Of a DNA stretch of 64,000 bases, positions 46,992-57,815 are shown in pieces (position 1 is the stretch's first letter; each line of letters opens with the position of its first letter). The translations under genes and the position numbers were made by a program. Origin of the DNA: Atopomonas sediminilitoris (GTDB lineage: Bacteria; Pseudomonadota; Gammaproteobacteria; Pseudomonadales; Pseudomonadaceae). The notes under the pieces are model-generated. The model had not been told where the DNA came from. It did not search any database and saw only the letters and a list, made by a program, of their open reading frames with translations. The stretch is from NCBI RefSeq assembly GCF_022601735.1, contig NZ_JAKUMM010000001.1:1-64000 (forward strand). Direction: 5' to 3'.

Positions 46992-48425
46992 TCAATGACT
47001 CTCTTGCAGCAACTGGCAAGCCAGTCGACCGATCGTCGCCATTGCCGAGTCGGTTTCCGAGCGCCATGGAATGGAGCAGTTCAAGCGCATGCAGTGATTG
47101 AACTGCTCGGTATTAGAGAAGATCAGCCCAGGCGCAATGCTAATACCCTGCTCCAGCGCCAACCGATGCAGCTCTTGCGCGTTAATCTTGCCCGGCATGC
47201 TAATCCACAAAATGAAGCCACCTTGCGGCCGAGTAATTTGCGTACACTCAGGAAAGTAGCGCTGCACTGCCAACTGATAAGCCGTGAGGTTCTTGCGGTA
47301 TTCGGCGCGCACATGGCGCAAATGCCGATCGTAACCACCATTTTCCAAATAGGAGGCCACCGCCATTTGCGTCACGCTACATGCGGTATGCGTCGTGAAC
47401 GTTTGCAGGCGCTGCACTGCCTCCTGATAGGGGCCAGCCACTAACCACCCTACCCGCACGCCCGGCGACAACGTCTTAGAAAAGCTGGAGCAATAGATCA
47501 CTTGGCCATGCCGATCGTAGGCTTTGAGTGCCTTGTGCGCGCCATCGTCAAACATCAACTCGCCGTAAATGTCGTCTTCGATGACCGGCACCGCTTTTTC
47601 ACGCATCAGCTTAAGTAGCTGCTTCTGACGCTCCGTCGCCATCACCGCACCCAACGGGTTACCCAAGCGTGCGGTCATCACCAAGGCTTTAATCGGCCAG
47701 CGCTCGAGCGCCATTTGCAGTGAGTCAAGGCATAAGCCGGTGCTAGGGTCGGTAGGGATTTCTACGACCTTAAGGCCCAAGAGTTCCGCCAACTGTAAAA
47801 AACCGTAGTAAATCGGCGACTCCGTTGCGACCAAGTCGCCCGGCTTGGTGGTCACCCGCAGCGCCAACTGCATGGCCTCTACGCAGCCATGTGTGATGGT
47901 GATTTGAGACGGATCAACCGCCACGCCCGCATCACGCATGCGGATGGCAACCTGCCGACGCAAAGGCTCAAAGCCTGGGCTGAACATGTAGCTGAACGCT
48001 TGCTTGCTGTTAAAGCGCGTGACCTTAGCCAAGTGCTGCTGCAACGGACGCAGCGGCAAGTAATCCACGTGCGGTACCGCCGCACCGAGTGCAATCACGC
48101 TGTCATCACGCCGTGATTCAGCCAGAACCTGCGCAATGATGCTGCCACGGGTGACCTTACTCGGCTTCTCCACACGGCCGATATCCGGCGTCGGCGCCGT
48201 GAGCATGGCGTTAGGGTGCACGTAATAACCGGATTGCGGCCGAGCACGGATAAAGCCTTGATCTTCCAAGGAGGCATAGGCTTGTAAGACCGTCGCGTGA
48301 CTCACCCCAAGCTGCACGCTCATCTTACGAATCGACGGTACTCGCTCACCGGCCTGATAGACGCCACGGGCAATGTCATCAGCCAGCTGTTGAGCAATTT
48401 GTTGGTAAAGCAGCAAGTTCGTCAT
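46992..48425 (-). CDS. MocR-type GntR/aminotransferase regulator
   Basis: The 477-residue protein fuses an N-terminal GntR winged helix (LYQQIAQQLADDIARGVYQAGERVPSIRKMSVQLGVSHATVLQAYASLEDQGFI) to a class I aminotransferase-like domain (from about 110). The PLP lysine lies in YCSSFSKTLSPGVRVGW. MocR proteins are usually PLP- or amine-responsive regulators. The target gene is unknown; the neighbours do not suggest one. Confidence 0.92.
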   Translation of the reverse strand: MTNLLLYQQIAQQLADDIARGVYQAGERVPSIRKMSVQLGVSHATVLQAYASLEDQGFIRARPQSGYYVHPNAMLTAPTPDIGRVEKPSKVTRGSIIAQVLAESRRDDSVIALGAAVPHVDYLPLRPLQQHLAKVTRFNSKQAFSYMFSPGFEPLRRQVAIRMRDAGVAVDPSQITITHGCVEAMQLALRVTTKPGDLVATESPIYYGFLQLAELLGLKVVEIPTDPSTGLCLDSLQMALERWPIKALVMTARLGNPLGAVMATERQKQLLKLMREKAVPVIEDDIYGELMFDDGAHKALKAYDRHGQVIYCSSFSKTLSPGVRVGWLVAGPYQEAVQRLQTFTTHTACSVTQMAVASYLENGGYDRHLRHVRAEYRKNLTAYQLAVQRYFPECTQITRPQGGFILWISMPGKINAQELHRLALEQGISIAPGLIFSNTEQFNHCMRLNCSIPWRSETDSAMATIGRLACQLLQESH

Positions 48426-48559
48426 CGTGCACCCCCTCCATGATCGGCAAAATACAGTATCGCATTAACTATGAGTGTAACCATTACAGTTTTAGATCAT
48501 CTCAGCTGTACAGTCATTTCACAGTTGCCAAATGCCTCACTGAGCGCTGAAATACGCGC

Positions 48560-49054
48560 ATGTCACGTTATCGCCCCCCTCGCCGCCCCGGCACCGCACT
48601 GATTACGCCCCAAGGCGCAGCCCGTCTGCAGGCCGAACTGCATGAGCTGTGGCATGTGCAGCGCCCTAAGGTGACGCAATCGGTTAGCGAAGCGGCCGCG
48701 CAAGGCGACCGCTCCGAGAATGCCGAATACACCTACGGCAAAAAGATGCTGCGCGAGATTGATGCGCGCGTCCGTTTTTTGCGTAAGCGCTTGGAGGCAC
48801 TGGATGTCGTTGATCAGCCACCCAGCGACACCCAGCGCGTGTTTTTTGCGGCTTGGGTGACGCTTGAAGATGAGGATGGGCATGAAAGCCGTTACCGCAT
48901 CGTAGGGCCCGATGAGTTCGACCTTAAAGCAGGCTTAATCAGCATCGACTCGCCCATGGCGCGTGCCTTGCTGGGCAAAGCATTGGATGCAGAAGTCGAA
49001 GTCGAAACACCCAGCGGTGCGCGGTACTACTACATCATTGCCATCGACTACTAG
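48560..49054 (+). CDS. greB: transcript cleavage factor GreB
   Basis: GreB rescues arrested RNA polymerase by stimulating transcript cleavage. The 164-residue protein has the N-terminal coiled coil with the acidic tip ([18 protein letters not shown]) and the C-terminal FKBP-like domain ([29 protein letters not shown]). The longer basic N-terminus ([18 protein letters not shown]) favours GreB over GreA. Confidence 0.94.
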   Translation: MSRYRPPRRPGTALITPQGAARLQAELHELWHVQRPKVTQSVSEAAAQGDRSENAEYTYGKKMLREIDARVRFLRKRLEALDVVDQPPSDTQRVFFAAWVTLEDEDGHESRYRIVGPDEFDLKAGLISIDSPMARALLGKALDAEVEVETPSGARYYYIIAIDY

Positions 49055-49057
49055 CGG

Positions 49058-49345
49058 CTAGATCAACGCTACAGCAGGACGCACGATCACCCCACTGCGC
49101 GCCACGCGCAGCAAGTCACGCAGCACGCTTTGGGCGGCACGCCCATCCCACACTAAATGATCAAAACTGTTATCAGCACAGGCCGCCAATTCTGATGTAC
49201 TCAGCACACTGCACTGGGCGCGATAGCGCAAAGCAGCGGCCTCAAGCTCCAGCAATGACTCACTGCAGACAAGCATGCGCGGAGCAACCAGCACACGACC
49301 AAGGGAGTGATGCAACAGACGATAACGGCAACGCGGCGATAACAT
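49058..49345 (-). CDS. hypothetical protein, possible methyltransferase fragment
   Basis: The 95-residue protein (MLSPRCRYRLLHHSLGRVLVAPRML...) ends FDHLVWDGRAAQSVLRDLLRVARSGVIVRP. That vaguely resembles the late strands of a SAM-dependent methyltransferase, but there is no SAM-binding glycine loop. ATG 49345 is the likeliest start; a longer frame begins at 49396. It converges on greB with a 3-bp gap. Function unknown. Confidence 0.5.
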   Translation of the reverse strand: MLSPRCRYRLLHHSLGRVLVAPRMLVCSESLLELEAAALRYRAQCSVLSTSELAACADNSFDHLVWDGRAAQSVLRDLLRVARSGVIVRPAVALI

Positions 49346-49514
49346 GATGGATTCCTGTGAGCCTGTGATTCCGCTGGGAGCGGTGAAGGCTGTCACCGGA
49401 CCAGCTCTTTAGCGGTTTTTATTAAGCGCCCCGCAAGTTGCTGTTTAAATCGGCGCTGGCAGTAATTTAAGCAGTGGCCTCTTTGAGATCAACTACCGCT
49501 GGTAAATTGCAGAC

Positions 49515-49566
49515 AATAAAAAGGCCTGTAGGCGCGATCGCACAACACAATCGCGCCCCAGGCCTT
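49515..49566 (-). terminator. strong terminator of the lolCD operon
   Basis: AAGGCCTG/CAGGCCTT and GGCGCGAT/ATCGCGCC form a long stem. On the minus strand it is followed by TTTTTATT. Confidence 0.88.
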
Positions 49567-49577
49567 GCTCAAACCGG

Positions 49578-50258
49578 CTAAGCCGTCACTAAACAGCCGT
49601 CTTGCAAGCGCCAGGCTTTATCCATTTGCGCAGCCAATTGCGCGTCATGCGTGACCACCAAAAAAGCAGTTTGCAAAGACTGACTTAACTCCAGCATCAG
49701 CTCTTGAATGCCCTTTGCCGTGTGCTGATCCAAATTACCGGTCGGCTCATCCAACAGCACCAACGCCGGCTGATTAATCAGCGCACGGGCAATGGCCACG
49801 CGTTGACGCTCGCCGCCGGACAACTCTGCCGGCTTATGCTGCAAACGGTGCCCCAACCCCACTCGCGTCAACATCTGCGTCACACGCTCGGCAATCTGCG
49901 CCTTAGGCGTCTTGCTGATCAGCAGCGGCATGGCCACGTTTTCAAAGGCGGTAAACTCTGGCAGCAAATGATGAAATTGATAAACAAAGCCCAAGGCCTT
50001 GTTACGCAACACGCCGCGCTGACGCTCATTCAGCGCAGAGAGCTGCTCACCAGCCAGCCACACTTCACCGGTGCTCGGGATATCCAGCCCAGCCAGCATA
50101 TGCAGCAGTGTGGTTTTACCAGAGCCTGAGCTACCCACAATCGCCACACGCTCGCCAGCACTAAGGCTCAGCTCGACACCGCGCAAAACATCAACGGCCT
50201 CGGGGCCTTCTTCATAGGACTTGCGTAACTGCACGCACTTCAACACCACATTACTCAT
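49578..50258 (-). CDS. lolD: lipoprotein-releasing ABC transporter ATPase LolD
   Basis: LolD powers release of outer-membrane lipoproteins from the inner membrane to the carrier LolA. The 226-residue ATPase has Walker [10 protein letters not shown], the LolD-type [17 protein letters not shown], signature [15 protein letters not shown] and Walker [13 protein letters not shown]. The start at 50258 overlaps lolC by 8 bp; a longer frame to 50318 is inside lolC. Confidence 0.96.
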   Translation of the reverse strand: MSNVVLKCVQLRKSYEEGPEAVDVLRGVELSLSAGERVAIVGSSGSGKTTLLHMLAGLDIPSTGEVWLAGEQLSALNERQRGVLRNKALGFVYQFHHLLPEFTAFENVAMPLLISKTPKAQIAERVTQMLTRVGLGHRLQHKPAELSGGERQRVAIARALINQPALVLLDEPTGNLDQHTAKGIQELMLELSQSLQTAFLVVTHDAQLAAQMDKAWRLQDGCLVTA

Positions 50259-51498
50259 AGCGCAGGGCCTCCGCCGGTTGCACGCGTGAAGCCCGCCACG
50301 CGGGGTACAAGGTGGCACAGAAGCTCAACAACAAGCCTGCCGAGCAAATCATCAACACATCCGACCACAACAGCTCGGATGGCAAGTAATTGATGAAGTA
50401 CACATCGCTGCTCAAAAACTGATGGCCGATTAATTTCTCCAGCGCAGCGATCCACGCCGTGATGTTTAACGCCGCCAACACCCCCAGCAAGCAGCCAATC
50501 GTGGTGCCAATCACACCAATGACGGTGCCTTGCACCATGAAAATGCCCATCACTTGCCCCGGTGTAATCCCCAAGGTGCGCAAAATCGCGATATCACCTT
50601 GTTTATCAGTCACCACCATGACCAAGGTTGAGACGATGTTGAACGCGGCCACCGCAATGATCAAAAACAGCAGCAAACCAATCATGGTTTTTTCCATGCG
50701 AATCGCTTGGAACAAGTTGCCGTGCGAGCGCGTCCAGTCACGCGGGTAGAAGTCTTGCCCCGTCAGGCTACGCGACAACTCCCAAGCCACGCGCGGCGCC
50801 TGAAACAAATCGCCGAGCTGAATACGCACGCCTTCAACTTGATTAGGTAGCCAGCGCTGAATCCGCGCAGCATCCGCCACGTGCACCAACGCCAGCGAGC
50901 CATCGAGTTCTGCACCGACTTTAAAAATACCGGCCACCGTAAAGCGCTTTAAGCGCGGAAAAACACCCGCGGGGGTCACCGATGCTTCCGGCAGCACGAA
51001 GGTGAGCTTGTCACCGAGCTTGACGTTGAAACGCCGTGCCGCCAAATCACCAATCACAATGCCAAAGTCGCCGCTTTTGAGGTTGTCCAAGCTACCGGCG
51101 CGCATGTGCTGGCTGATAATCGACACCTTATCTTCTGCCTCAGGCAGCACACCGGTGACCAACACCGGCTGTACTTGCCCACTGTGCGTGAGCATGCCTT
51201 GCAGCTGGGTAAACGGCGCCACACCCACCACGTCAGGATGTTTGCTCACCTCCTGCGCTAACGCCTGCCAATCATCGACTGGGGTAAAAGATGTAATCGT
51301 GGCGTGCGGGACCATGCCCAGAATGCGGCCACGTAACTCGCGATCGAATCCATTCATCACCGACAGCACCAGAATCATCACCAGCACGCCCAGTGCCAGA
51401 CCGATCATCGAACTTAAGGAAATAAACGAAATAAAATGGTTACGACGCTTAGCGCCGGTGTAGCGGATTCCGATAAAAATCGGAAGCGGTCTGAACAT
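50251..51498 (-). CDS. lolC: lipoprotein-releasing ABC transporter permease LolC/E
   Basis: The 415-residue inner-membrane permease has four helices: one near the N-terminus ([21 protein letters not shown]) and three after about residue 270. Between the first and second lies a large periplasmic MacB-like domain. It begins with the LolC/E pattern [34 protein letters not shown] second permease gene (lolE) is not next to it, so it may be a LolF-like homodimer or the partner is elsewhere. Confidence 0.94.
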   Translation of the reverse strand: MFRPLPIFIGIRYTGAKRRNHFISFISLSSMIGLALGVLVMILVLSVMNGFDRELRGRILGMVPHATITSFTPVDDWQALAQEVSKHPDVVGVAPFTQLQGMLTHSGQVQPVLVTGVLPEAEDKVSIISQHMRAGSLDNLKSGDFGIVIGDLAARRFNVKLGDKLTFVLPEASVTPAGVFPRLKRFTVAGIFKVGAELDGSLALVHVADAARIQRWLPNQVEGVRIQLGDLFQAPRVAWELSRSLTGQDFYPRDWTRSHGNLFQAIRMEKTMIGLLLFLIIAVAAFNIVSTLVMVVTDKQGDIAILRTLGITPGQVMGIFMVQGTVIGVIGTTIGCLLGVLAALNITAWIAALEKLIGHQFLSSDVYFINYLPSELLWSDVLMICSAGLLLSFCATLYPAWRASRVQPAEALRYE

Positions 51499-51589
51499 GG
51501 GTTTTCTATCCCTATGAGCATATTCCGGTGGCACGCCCTAAACTTGGGCTATTACACTGAAATGCAGTGACAAAACAGCGGGAGATTGT

Positions 51590-52162
51590 ATGTCGAAATT
51601 GACCCCAGATGAACGACGCGATTTTTTTCGGATCGCCGACACCATCGCACTCGAGTTCACCCCCATCGATTCGATGGAGCACGCCAACGAAGTTTTTAAG
51701 ACCTCGCCGCTCTTTCATTTGCTCGGCGAACTGCATCTGCTCGACTTTGACTCGCAACACCTCTACCGCAGCATCAACGAGCGCGACCGCACCTTAGCGG
51801 CGTATTTGAAGATCATCAACAAACGCATCGAACTGCTTGGCCAAGCGTTGGCGCAAAGCTTCTTGGGCGGCAAAGGCCACCAGCACGAAGTCACGTTGAG
51901 CGAAGGCGGCATGGGCTGGATTCAAAGCGAAGCCATCACTTGCGGTCAGCTACTCGCTCTCAAACTACTGCTGCAACCGCAAGCGATCGGCCTGCTATTG
52001 CAAGGTGAAGTGGTGTATTGCAGCGAGTCCAGCCCTGGGCAATTCACCATTGGCTGTGAATTTAAAGACTTGAGCGAAGCACAACGTCAGCTGCTGGCGC
52101 GCCATATTCTGCAAAAGCAGGCCAGTGATCGTCGTGTTGAGCTGGAGCGCAACAAGCAGTGA
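51590..52162 (+). CDS. PilZ-domain protein
   Basis: The 190-residue protein begins LTPDERRDFFRIADTIALEF, with the RxxxR-type start of a PilZ/c-di-GMP-binding region. It ends with a domain that includes VTLSEGGMGW (the D/NxSxxG-like motif, here LSEGG) and GCEFKDLSEAQRQLLARHI. The central part is helical. It is a conserved neighbour of lolC in pseudomonads. Binding of c-di-GMP is plausible but the second motif is altered. It overlaps the next gene by 4 bp (GTGA). Confidence 0.82.
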   Translation: MSKLTPDERRDFFRIADTIALEFTPIDSMEHANEVFKTSPLFHLLGELHLLDFDSQHLYRSINERDRTLAAYLKIINKRIELLGQALAQSFLGGKGHQHEVTLSEGGMGWIQSEAITCGQLLALKLLLQPQAIGLLLQGEVVYCSESSPGQFTIGCEFKDLSEAQRQLLARHILQKQASDRRVELERNKQ

Positions 52163-52467
52163 AACACTTGCTTAAACACGCCTTCGTGCTGTTTCTGCTC
52201 AGCAGTGCCGCCCATGCGCAGAGCCTGAGCATCCCCCTAGGCCAACAAGGCGATGCCCTCGTTAATTCACCCAGCCGTGGTCAAAGCCCAAGCCAAGTAC
52301 TTGAGCAATTTGGCCTACCGCAAGCGCAGCACCCTGCTGTTGGCTCTCCACCGATTACGCGCTGGGATTACCCGCATTTCAGCGTGTATTTTGAGCATCA
52401 ACACGTCATTAACAGCGTGTTAAAGCACCAACCCAGTCACCCGACTTCGCAAACTAATCATGACTGA
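52159..52467 (+). CDS. small periplasmic protein between PilZ and glpQ
   Basis: The 102-residue secreted protein has a signal peptide (LLKHAFVLFLLSSAAHA). The mature region (SPSQVLEQFGLPQAQHPAVGSPPITRWDYPHFSVYFEHQHVINSV) resembles the BamE/OmlA-type small beta domain (VLxxFGxPxxxxxxxGxPPIxxWxYxxFxVYFExxxVIxSV). Start codon is GTG, overlapping the previous stop; it overlaps glpQ by 8 bp. It probably acts in the cell envelope; the exact role is unknown. Confidence 0.75.
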   Translation: MKHLLKHAFVLFLLSSAAHAQSLSIPLGQQGDALVNSPSRGQSPSQVLEQFGLPQAQHPAVGSPPITRWDYPHFSVYFEHQHVINSVLKHQPSHPTSQTNHD

Positions 52468-53182
52468 AATCGTTGGCCACCGCGGCGCACGCGGCGAAGT
52501 GCCTGAAAACACACTCGCAAGCTTTCAACATGCACAACAGTTAGGCATTCGTCAGGTGGAGTTGGACTTACACCTCAGCGCCGACGGGCAATTGATCGTC
52601 ATTCACGACCCGGACTTGCGCCGCACCACCGGCCAGCATGGCCGAGTCGATCGCTGGCACAGCACTGATTTAGTGCAACTAGACGCCAGCCACTGTGGCC
52701 CAACCCACCCTTCACCTTGCCCAATCCCGACACTGCAGCACTTACTGCAAGCCTGTGAATTTGAGCACTGGCAATGGGAAGTTAAAAGCGCATCGCGGCG
52801 CCGTGCCAGACGCTTAGTCGAAGAGATTCAGCGCCTGCACCAGCAGTACCAGCTCACCGGCAAGGTCGCTATTACCTCAAGCTCGCGCACGGTATTACGC
52901 GCAGCCCAGCAACTTGCCCCGGAAATACCGCGTGGCTTTGTCGCTGAGCGTGCATGGTTAAACCCCGTGAAAGTCGCCAAGCGTTACGACTGTGAATTAC
53001 TGGTCTTGAATTGGAAGCTCTGCACACCCGCCCGCTTGCGCCAGGCGCACGCGGCGGGAATGCAAGTGTCCACTTGGACCGTCAACCAAGCGCACGACAT
53101 GCGTCATTTGGCCGACATGGGTGTTGATAGCCTGATCACAGACTTTCCCGGTTTGGCCATCGCCACCCTGCACGCACGTTAA
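52460..53182 (+). CDS. glycerophosphodiester phosphodiesterase
   Basis: The 240-residue GDPD-family TIM barrel is of the cytosolic UgpQ type. It hydrolyses glycerophosphodiesters to sn-glycerol-3-phosphate and an alcohol. The catalytic HxGxxGxxPENT motif is at the start (GHRGARGEVPENTLASF), followed by VELDLHLSADGQLIVIHDPDLRRTT and a C-terminal VSTWTVNQAHDMRHLADMGVDSLITDFP. No signal peptide. Confidence 0.92.
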   Translation: MTEIVGHRGARGEVPENTLASFQHAQQLGIRQVELDLHLSADGQLIVIHDPDLRRTTGQHGRVDRWHSTDLVQLDASHCGPTHPSPCPIPTLQHLLQACEFEHWQWEVKSASRRRARRLVEEIQRLHQQYQLTGKVAITSSSRTVLRAAQQLAPEIPRGFVAERAWLNPVKVAKRYDCELLVLNWKLCTPARLRQAHAAGMQVSTWTVNQAHDMRHLADMGVDSLITDFPGLAIATLHAR

Positions 53183-53205
53183 GCCAAGCATGCCCAGAGG
53201 CCTGC

Positions 53206-53230
53206 CCGACCAGCCCGGGAGACTGGTCGG
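53206..53230. terminator. hairpin between convergent glpQ-like gene and sthA
   Basis: CCGACCAG (53206-53213) pairs with CTGGTCGG (53223-53230); no good T-run. Confidence 0.5.
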
Positions 53231-53236
53231 TGCCGG

Positions 53237-54631
53237 TTAAAAAATGCGGTTCAAGCCATCCAGCGCGGCAACACGGTAAGCCTCAGCCATCGTCGGGTAG
53301 TTAAACGTTGTGTTAACGAAGTACTTGATGCTGTTGCCTTCGCCCTTTTGGTTCATGATCGCCTGCCCGATGTGCACGATCTCTGAGGCTTGGTCACCGA
53401 AGCAGTGAATACCCAACACCTCAAACGTGTCGCGATGGAACAGCATTTTCAGCATGCCAACCGGTTCTCGGGTAATTTGCGCGCGCGCCATATTTTTGAA
53501 AAACGCCTTACCGACTTCGTACGGCACTTTCTCATTGGTCAGCTCACGCTCGGTTTTACCCAACGAGCTGATTTCTGGAATGGTGTAAATACCCGTCGGG
53601 ACGTCATCTACGAAGCGCCACGCATCATCATTAACGATATTACCCGCCGCCGAGCGACCTTGGTCAAACGCAGCACTGGCAAGGCTTGGCCAGCCGATCA
53701 CATCTCCGGCTGCATACACATTGCTGACGCTGGTGCGGTAATTCTCATCCACTGTGACTTGGCCACGACCGTTGGCCTGCACGCCGATGTTCTCTAGGCA
53801 CAAATTCTGCGTATTACCGGTACGACCGTTACACCACAGCAGCGCATCGGCCTTGAGCTTTTTACCGGACTTGAGGTGCAGAATCACCCCGTTCTCCAAC
53901 CCTTCGATGCTGTCGTATTCCTCGTTATGGCGAATCAGCACGCCGGTATTGCGCAGGTGGTAACTCAGCGCATCGGAGATTTCATCATCGAGGAAGTTAA
54001 GTAACTGATCGCGGGTATCCACCAAATCAACCCGCACCCCCAAACCACTAAAGATGGAGGCGTATTCGCAACCGATAACACCCGCGCCATAAATAATCAG
54101 CGAACGCGGGGTGTGGCCTAACTTCAAAATAGTGTCGCTGTCGTAAATACGCGGGTGATGGAAGTTAACATCCATCGGGCGATAAGGCCGCGAGCCGGTG
54201 GCGATAATCACATCTTTGGCGATCAGCTTTTCCACCACACCATTAGCACAGACCACCTCAATGGTATGTTCATCGGCGAAGCTACCTTTGCCAAAGAACA
54301 CATCGACGCGATTGCGCGCATAAAAGTTAGTGCGCGACGACACCTGCTTGGCAATCACCCGTTCAGCGCTTTTCAGCACGTCAGGAAACGAGAACCAGCG
54401 CGGCTCACCGATCTGGCGAAACATAGTGTTAGTGTTGAAATGGATGATCTGCTTAACCGAATGACGTAGTGCCTTAGAGGGAATTGTCCCTAAGTGTGTG
54501 CAGTTGCCACCAATCAGCGAGCTCGACTCGACCATCGCGACTTTGCGGCCCAACTTGGCAGCGTTCATCGCTGCCCCTTCTCCCGCTGGGCCCGAGCCCA
54601 ACACCACAACATCGTAGTTATAAACAGCCAT
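53237..54631 (-). CDS. sthA: soluble pyridine nucleotide transhydrogenase
   Basis: SthA moves reducing equivalents between NADPH and NAD+ in the cytosol. The 464-residue flavoprotein has FAD-binding [22 protein letters not shown]-binding [19 protein letters not shown] and the C-terminal dimer interface. At the redox site it has [15 protein letters not shown], in which the second Cys of dihydrolipoamide dehydrogenases is replaced. That distinguishes SthA from Lpd and glutathione reductase. It is a single gene facing away from the nqr cluster's end. Confidence 0.97.
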   Translation of the reverse strand: MAVYNYDVVVLGSGPAGEGAAMNAAKLGRKVAMVESSSLIGGNCTHLGTIPSKALRHSVKQIIHFNTNTMFRQIGEPRWFSFPDVLKSAERVIAKQVSSRTNFYARNRVDVFFGKGSFADEHTIEVVCANGVVEKLIAKDVIIATGSRPYRPMDVNFHHPRIYDSDTILKLGHTPRSLIIYGAGVIGCEYASIFSGLGVRVDLVDTRDQLLNFLDDEISDALSYHLRNTGVLIRHNEEYDSIEGLENGVILHLKSGKKLKADALLWCNGRTGNTQNLCLENIGVQANGRGQVTVDENYRTSVSNVYAAGDVIGWPSLASAAFDQGRSAAGNIVNDDAWRFVDDVPTGIYTIPEISSLGKTERELTNEKVPYEVGKAFFKNMARAQITREPVGMLKMLFHRDTFEVLGIHCFGDQASEIVHIGQAIMNQKGEGNSIKYFVNTTFNYPTMAEAYRVAALDGLNRIF

Positions 54632-54684
54632 CCATTACTCCTTAGTAAACCGGTGCAGTGTGCGCGTCGCGTGAAATCAAGCTA

Positions 54685-54918
54685 CTAGACCTTGGTCGCG
54701 TCGTAGCTTTGAGCGGGTGTGTTTGCTTTGGCCGATACGTCTTGATTGCTTTCTTCGCACTTGGTCATATCGCCGCCGCAGATCGAGCACTCTTTTTCAA
54801 TGCCCAAATTAGCGATGCCACCGCAGGAGCCAGCAATAGGCTTGCGCCCCATCATCACGCCAACTGCCATGCCAGCCACAACCAATAAAAAAACTGCAAA
54901 CGTTGCTAACCAAATCAT
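54685..54918 (-). CDS. nqrM: Na+-NQR maturation protein NqrM
   Basis: NqrM supplies or helps insert the iron centre of Na+-NQR. The 77-residue protein has one N-terminal helix (MIWLATFAVFLLVVAGMAVGVMMG). It carries four conserved cysteines in GSCGGIANLGIEKECSICGGD and near DMTKCEE. It starts 4 bp after apbE, the usual place at the end of the nqr operon. Confidence 0.95.
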   Translation of the reverse strand: MIWLATFAVFLLVVAGMAVGVMMGRKPIAGSCGGIANLGIEKECSICGGDMTKCEESNQDVSAKANTPAQSYDATKV

Positions 54919-54922
54919 CGTA

Positions 54923-55984
54923 TTACTCCTCACTCTGCGCAGCAGGCGCTGTATAGGTACGTTCAAACACGGGCGTACTGCGCGCGGTAAAACCATTGGC
55001 GTCGCGGGTTACAAACAACGCCGCTAACGCGTGTTGCTTAGCAAAACTGTAGCCCTCATCAGGGCCTAGCACCATCAACAAGGTTGATAGGCCATCAGCT
55101 TGCTCGGCCGAAGGGTGTAAAACCGTCACCGAGGCCAGATTGTGGCTGATCGGTTTAGCCGTACGCGGGTCCAGCGTATGGGATAAGCGTACGCCGTTTT
55201 CTTGGTAATAATTCCGGTAATCACCCGAGCTAGAAACACCGATCCCATCCAGTTCGACCACCTGTTGGGCAACCCGTTCATTATCGTGCGGGGCTTCAAT
55301 GGCAATGCGCCAAGGCTGTGCTTTGGGCTTTAAGCCTTTGGCTTTAAGCTCGCCGGTGACCTCAATCAAGTAGCGATCCACGCCCTGCGCCTCAAAGCGC
55401 TGGGCGATTTGGTCGACCACAAACCCTGCCACCACGCTATTAAAATCCAGCTGAACGGCCGCTGCTTTACACAGCTCACCAGCGGCGCGATCGACACGAA
55501 CATGGCGAAAACCAACGTTGGCGCGCGCATCAGCCAATGCCTGTTCATCAGGATGCTTCAAGCCAGCATCGCCAGGGCCAAAACCCCAAGCTTGCAGCAA
55601 CGGCTTAATCGTCGGCTCGAAAGCGCCTTCACTTAATGCAGCCAAATTCAGCGCTGTTGCTGTGACGTGCAAAACGCTGTCTGGCATGGCCATGCAACTA
55701 TTCGCCGGCAATGCATTGAACTGTGACAACAATGAGTCATCGCGATAAGTCGAAAACGCCGCATCGACTTCCGTCAAATACTCATTGACCAGCAACTGTA
55801 AGTCAGCAGCGGCCGGTGTATCTGCAGTCGCCACGAACTGCACCGTATAAGTGCTGCCCATGGTAGGACCGGAAAAACGCTCAATCTGCTCACGCTCAAA
55901 CAAACAACCCGTCAAGACGACCAGCAAGCTGGCCATCAAGACGGGTTGCAGATAGGCGCGGCAGCGTTTAGCCACCAAAGTCAT
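54923..55984 (-). CDS. apbE: FAD:protein FMN transferase ApbE
   Basis: ApbE attaches FMN covalently to threonines of NqrB and NqrC. The 353-residue lipoprotein has a lipobox LLVVLTGC, then [17 protein letters not shown]- and metal-binding segments follow ([51 protein letters not shown]). The start at 55984 overlaps nqrF by 17 bp and gives a normal lipoprotein signal; 55936 is an alternative. It lies in one operon with nqrA-F. Confidence 0.95.
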   Translation of the reverse strand: MTLVAKRCRAYLQPVLMASLLVVLTGCLFEREQIERFSGPTMGSTYTVQFVATADTPAAADLQLLVNEYLTEVDAAFSTYRDDSLLSQFNALPANSCMAMPDSVLHVTATALNLAALSEGAFEPTIKPLLQAWGFGPGDAGLKHPDEQALADARANVGFRHVRVDRAAGELCKAAAVQLDFNSVVAGFVVDQIAQRFEAQGVDRYLIEVTGELKAKGLKPKAQPWRIAIEAPHDNERVAQQVVELDGIGVSSSGDYRNYYQENGVRLSHTLDPRTAKPISHNLASVTVLHPSAEQADGLSTLLMVLGPDEGYSFAKQHALAALFVTRDANGFTARSTPVFERTYTAPAAQSEE

Positions 55985-57191
55985 CAAGCAGGATGTTCTC
56001 TTTTTCAACGCCTAGATCAGTCAGCAACTTAACCACTGCCGCGTTCATCATCGGCGGCCCGCACATGTAGAACTCGCAATCTTCAGGAGCCGGATGGTCC
56101 TTCAGATAGTTCTCAAACAGTACGTTGTGAATGAAGCCCTTGTAGCCTTCCCAGTTGTCTTCCGGTAGGGGATCAGACAAGGCTAGGTGCCACTTAAAGT
56201 TTTCATTCTCGGCTTGCAGTGTGTCGTACTCGTCTACGTAGAAGGTTTCACGCAGGGAGCGCGCGCCGTACCAGAAGCTGATCTTACGCTTAGAATTTAA
56301 ACGCTTAAGCAGATCAAAAATGTGCGAGCGCATGGGGGCCATGCCGGCACCACCACCAATGAAGACCATCTCGGCATCCGTGTCTTTGGCAAAGAACTCA
56401 CCAAAGGGCCCGTACACAGTCACTTTATCGCCCGGCTTAAGGCCAAACACCCAAGAAGACATCTGACCTGGCGGCACGTCTTTGCCCGGCGGCGGCGAAG
56501 CAATACGAATATTGAACTTCACCAAACCGCGCTCTTCTGGGTAGTTAGCCATGGAGTAAGCGCGGATAACGGTTTCGTCGACCTTAGACACATAGCGCCA
56601 CAGGTCAAACTTATCCCAGTCTTCACGGAAGCGCGGCTCAATCTCGAAGTCTTTATAGTTAACCGTGTGCGGCGGGCATTCCAGCTGCACATAACCACCG
56701 GCGCGGAAGTCGACGCTTTCTCCATCAGGCAGACGCAGGGTCAGTTCCTTAATGAAAGTAGCCACGTTGGGATTGGACTCTACGGTGCACTCCCACTTCT
56801 TCACGCCAAAGACTTCTTCCGGCACTTCGATCTTCATGTCGGCCTTAACCGGCGTCTGGCATGATAGGCGCCAGCCTTCACGGGCCTCACGCTTGGTGAA
56901 GTGCGACTCTTCAGTCGGTAGCATTTCGCCACCGCCGGACTCGACCACACACTTGCACTGCGCGCAGGTACCGCCGCCGCCACAAGCCGATGACAGAAAG
57001 ACGTTATTGCTGGCCAGCGTTTGTAGCAACTTGCCACCGGCCGGCACAGTAATGGTGCGCTCGCCGTTGATTTCAATGGTGACATCACCGCTGGAAACCA
57101 ACTTGGCGCGCGCCATCAGGATGATCACCACCAACGCCAAAACGATGGCTGTGAACATGCCTATAGCAAGGAAAATCTCATAATTGATCAT
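55968..57191 (-). CDS. nqrF: Na+-translocating NADH:quinone reductase subunit F
   Basis: This NADH-oxidising entry subunit has 407 residues: an N-terminal helix ([21 protein letters not shown]), a 2Fe-2S ferredoxin domain with [15 protein letters not shown] and the fourth Cys in LSCQTPV, an FAD domain ([11 protein letters not shown]) and an NADH domain ([17 protein letters not shown], ending YMCGPPMMN). Confidence 0.98.
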   Translation of the reverse strand: MINYEIFLAIGMFTAIVLALVVIILMARAKLVSSGDVTIEINGERTITVPAGGKLLQTLASNNVFLSSACGGGGTCAQCKCVVESGGGEMLPTEESHFTKREAREGWRLSCQTPVKADMKIEVPEEVFGVKKWECTVESNPNVATFIKELTLRLPDGESVDFRAGGYVQLECPPHTVNYKDFEIEPRFREDWDKFDLWRYVSKVDETVIRAYSMANYPEERGLVKFNIRIASPPPGKDVPPGQMSSWVFGLKPGDKVTVYGPFGEFFAKDTDAEMVFIGGGAGMAPMRSHIFDLLKRLNSKRKISFWYGARSLRETFYVDEYDTLQAENENFKWHLALSDPLPEDNWEGYKGFIHNVLFENYLKDHPAPEDCEFYMCGPPMMNAAVVKLLTDLGVEKENILLDDFGG

Positions 57192-57206
57192 AGGTTCATC
57201 CTTTGC

Positions 57207-57815
57207 TTACAGCTGCACGCCGGAGAAGGACATAAAGCCCAGCGACATCAAACCGATCGTGATGAAAGTGATCCCCAAGCCTTGCAGGCCATCCGGTACA
57301 TCGCTGTACTTGAGCTTCTCGCGAATACCCGCCAACGCGGCAATCGCAAGCGCCCACGACAGACCTGAACCCGCGCCGTAGACCACGCTTTCAGTCAGGT
57401 TGTAATCGCGCTCAACCATGAACAAGGTGCCACCCATGATGGCGCAGTTCACGGTGATCAGCGGTAGGAATACCCCCAGCGCGTTGTACAAGCTCGGCAC
57501 GTACTTATCCAAGGTCATCTCAAGGATTTGTACGATAGCCGCGATCACACCGATGTAGCTCAACAAGCCTAAGAACGACAGGTCTGCTTCTGGCAGGCCG
57601 GCCCAAGCCAGCGCGCCGTCTTTTAACAAGTAGGTGTAGATCAAGTTGTTGGCCGGCACGGTGATGGCCTGCACTACAACAACCGCAATGCCCAAGCCAA
57701 TCGCAGTCTCGACTTTCTTGGAAATGGCGATGAAGGTACACATGCCAAGGAAGAAGGCCAGCGCCATGTTCTCCACGAACACGGCCTTCACGAACAAACT
57801 AATGTAATGCTCCAT
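57207..57815 (-). CDS. nqrE: Na+-translocating NADH:quinone reductase subunit E
   Basis: The 202-residue integral membrane subunit has six helices. The characteristic N-terminus is [28 protein letters not shown], with the half-membrane Cys that coordinates the intramembrane iron in NqrD/E. A second Cys-containing segment is [11 protein letters not shown]. It overlaps nqrD by 1 bp. Confidence 0.98.
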   Translation of the reverse strand: MEHYISLFVKAVFVENMALAFFLGMCTFIAISKKVETAIGLGIAVVVVQAITVPANNLIYTYLLKDGALAWAGLPEADLSFLGLLSYIGVIAAIVQILEMTLDKYVPSLYNALGVFLPLITVNCAIMGGTLFMVERDYNLTESVVYGAGSGLSWALAIAALAGIREKLKYSDVPDGLQGLGITFITIGLMSLGFMSFSGVQL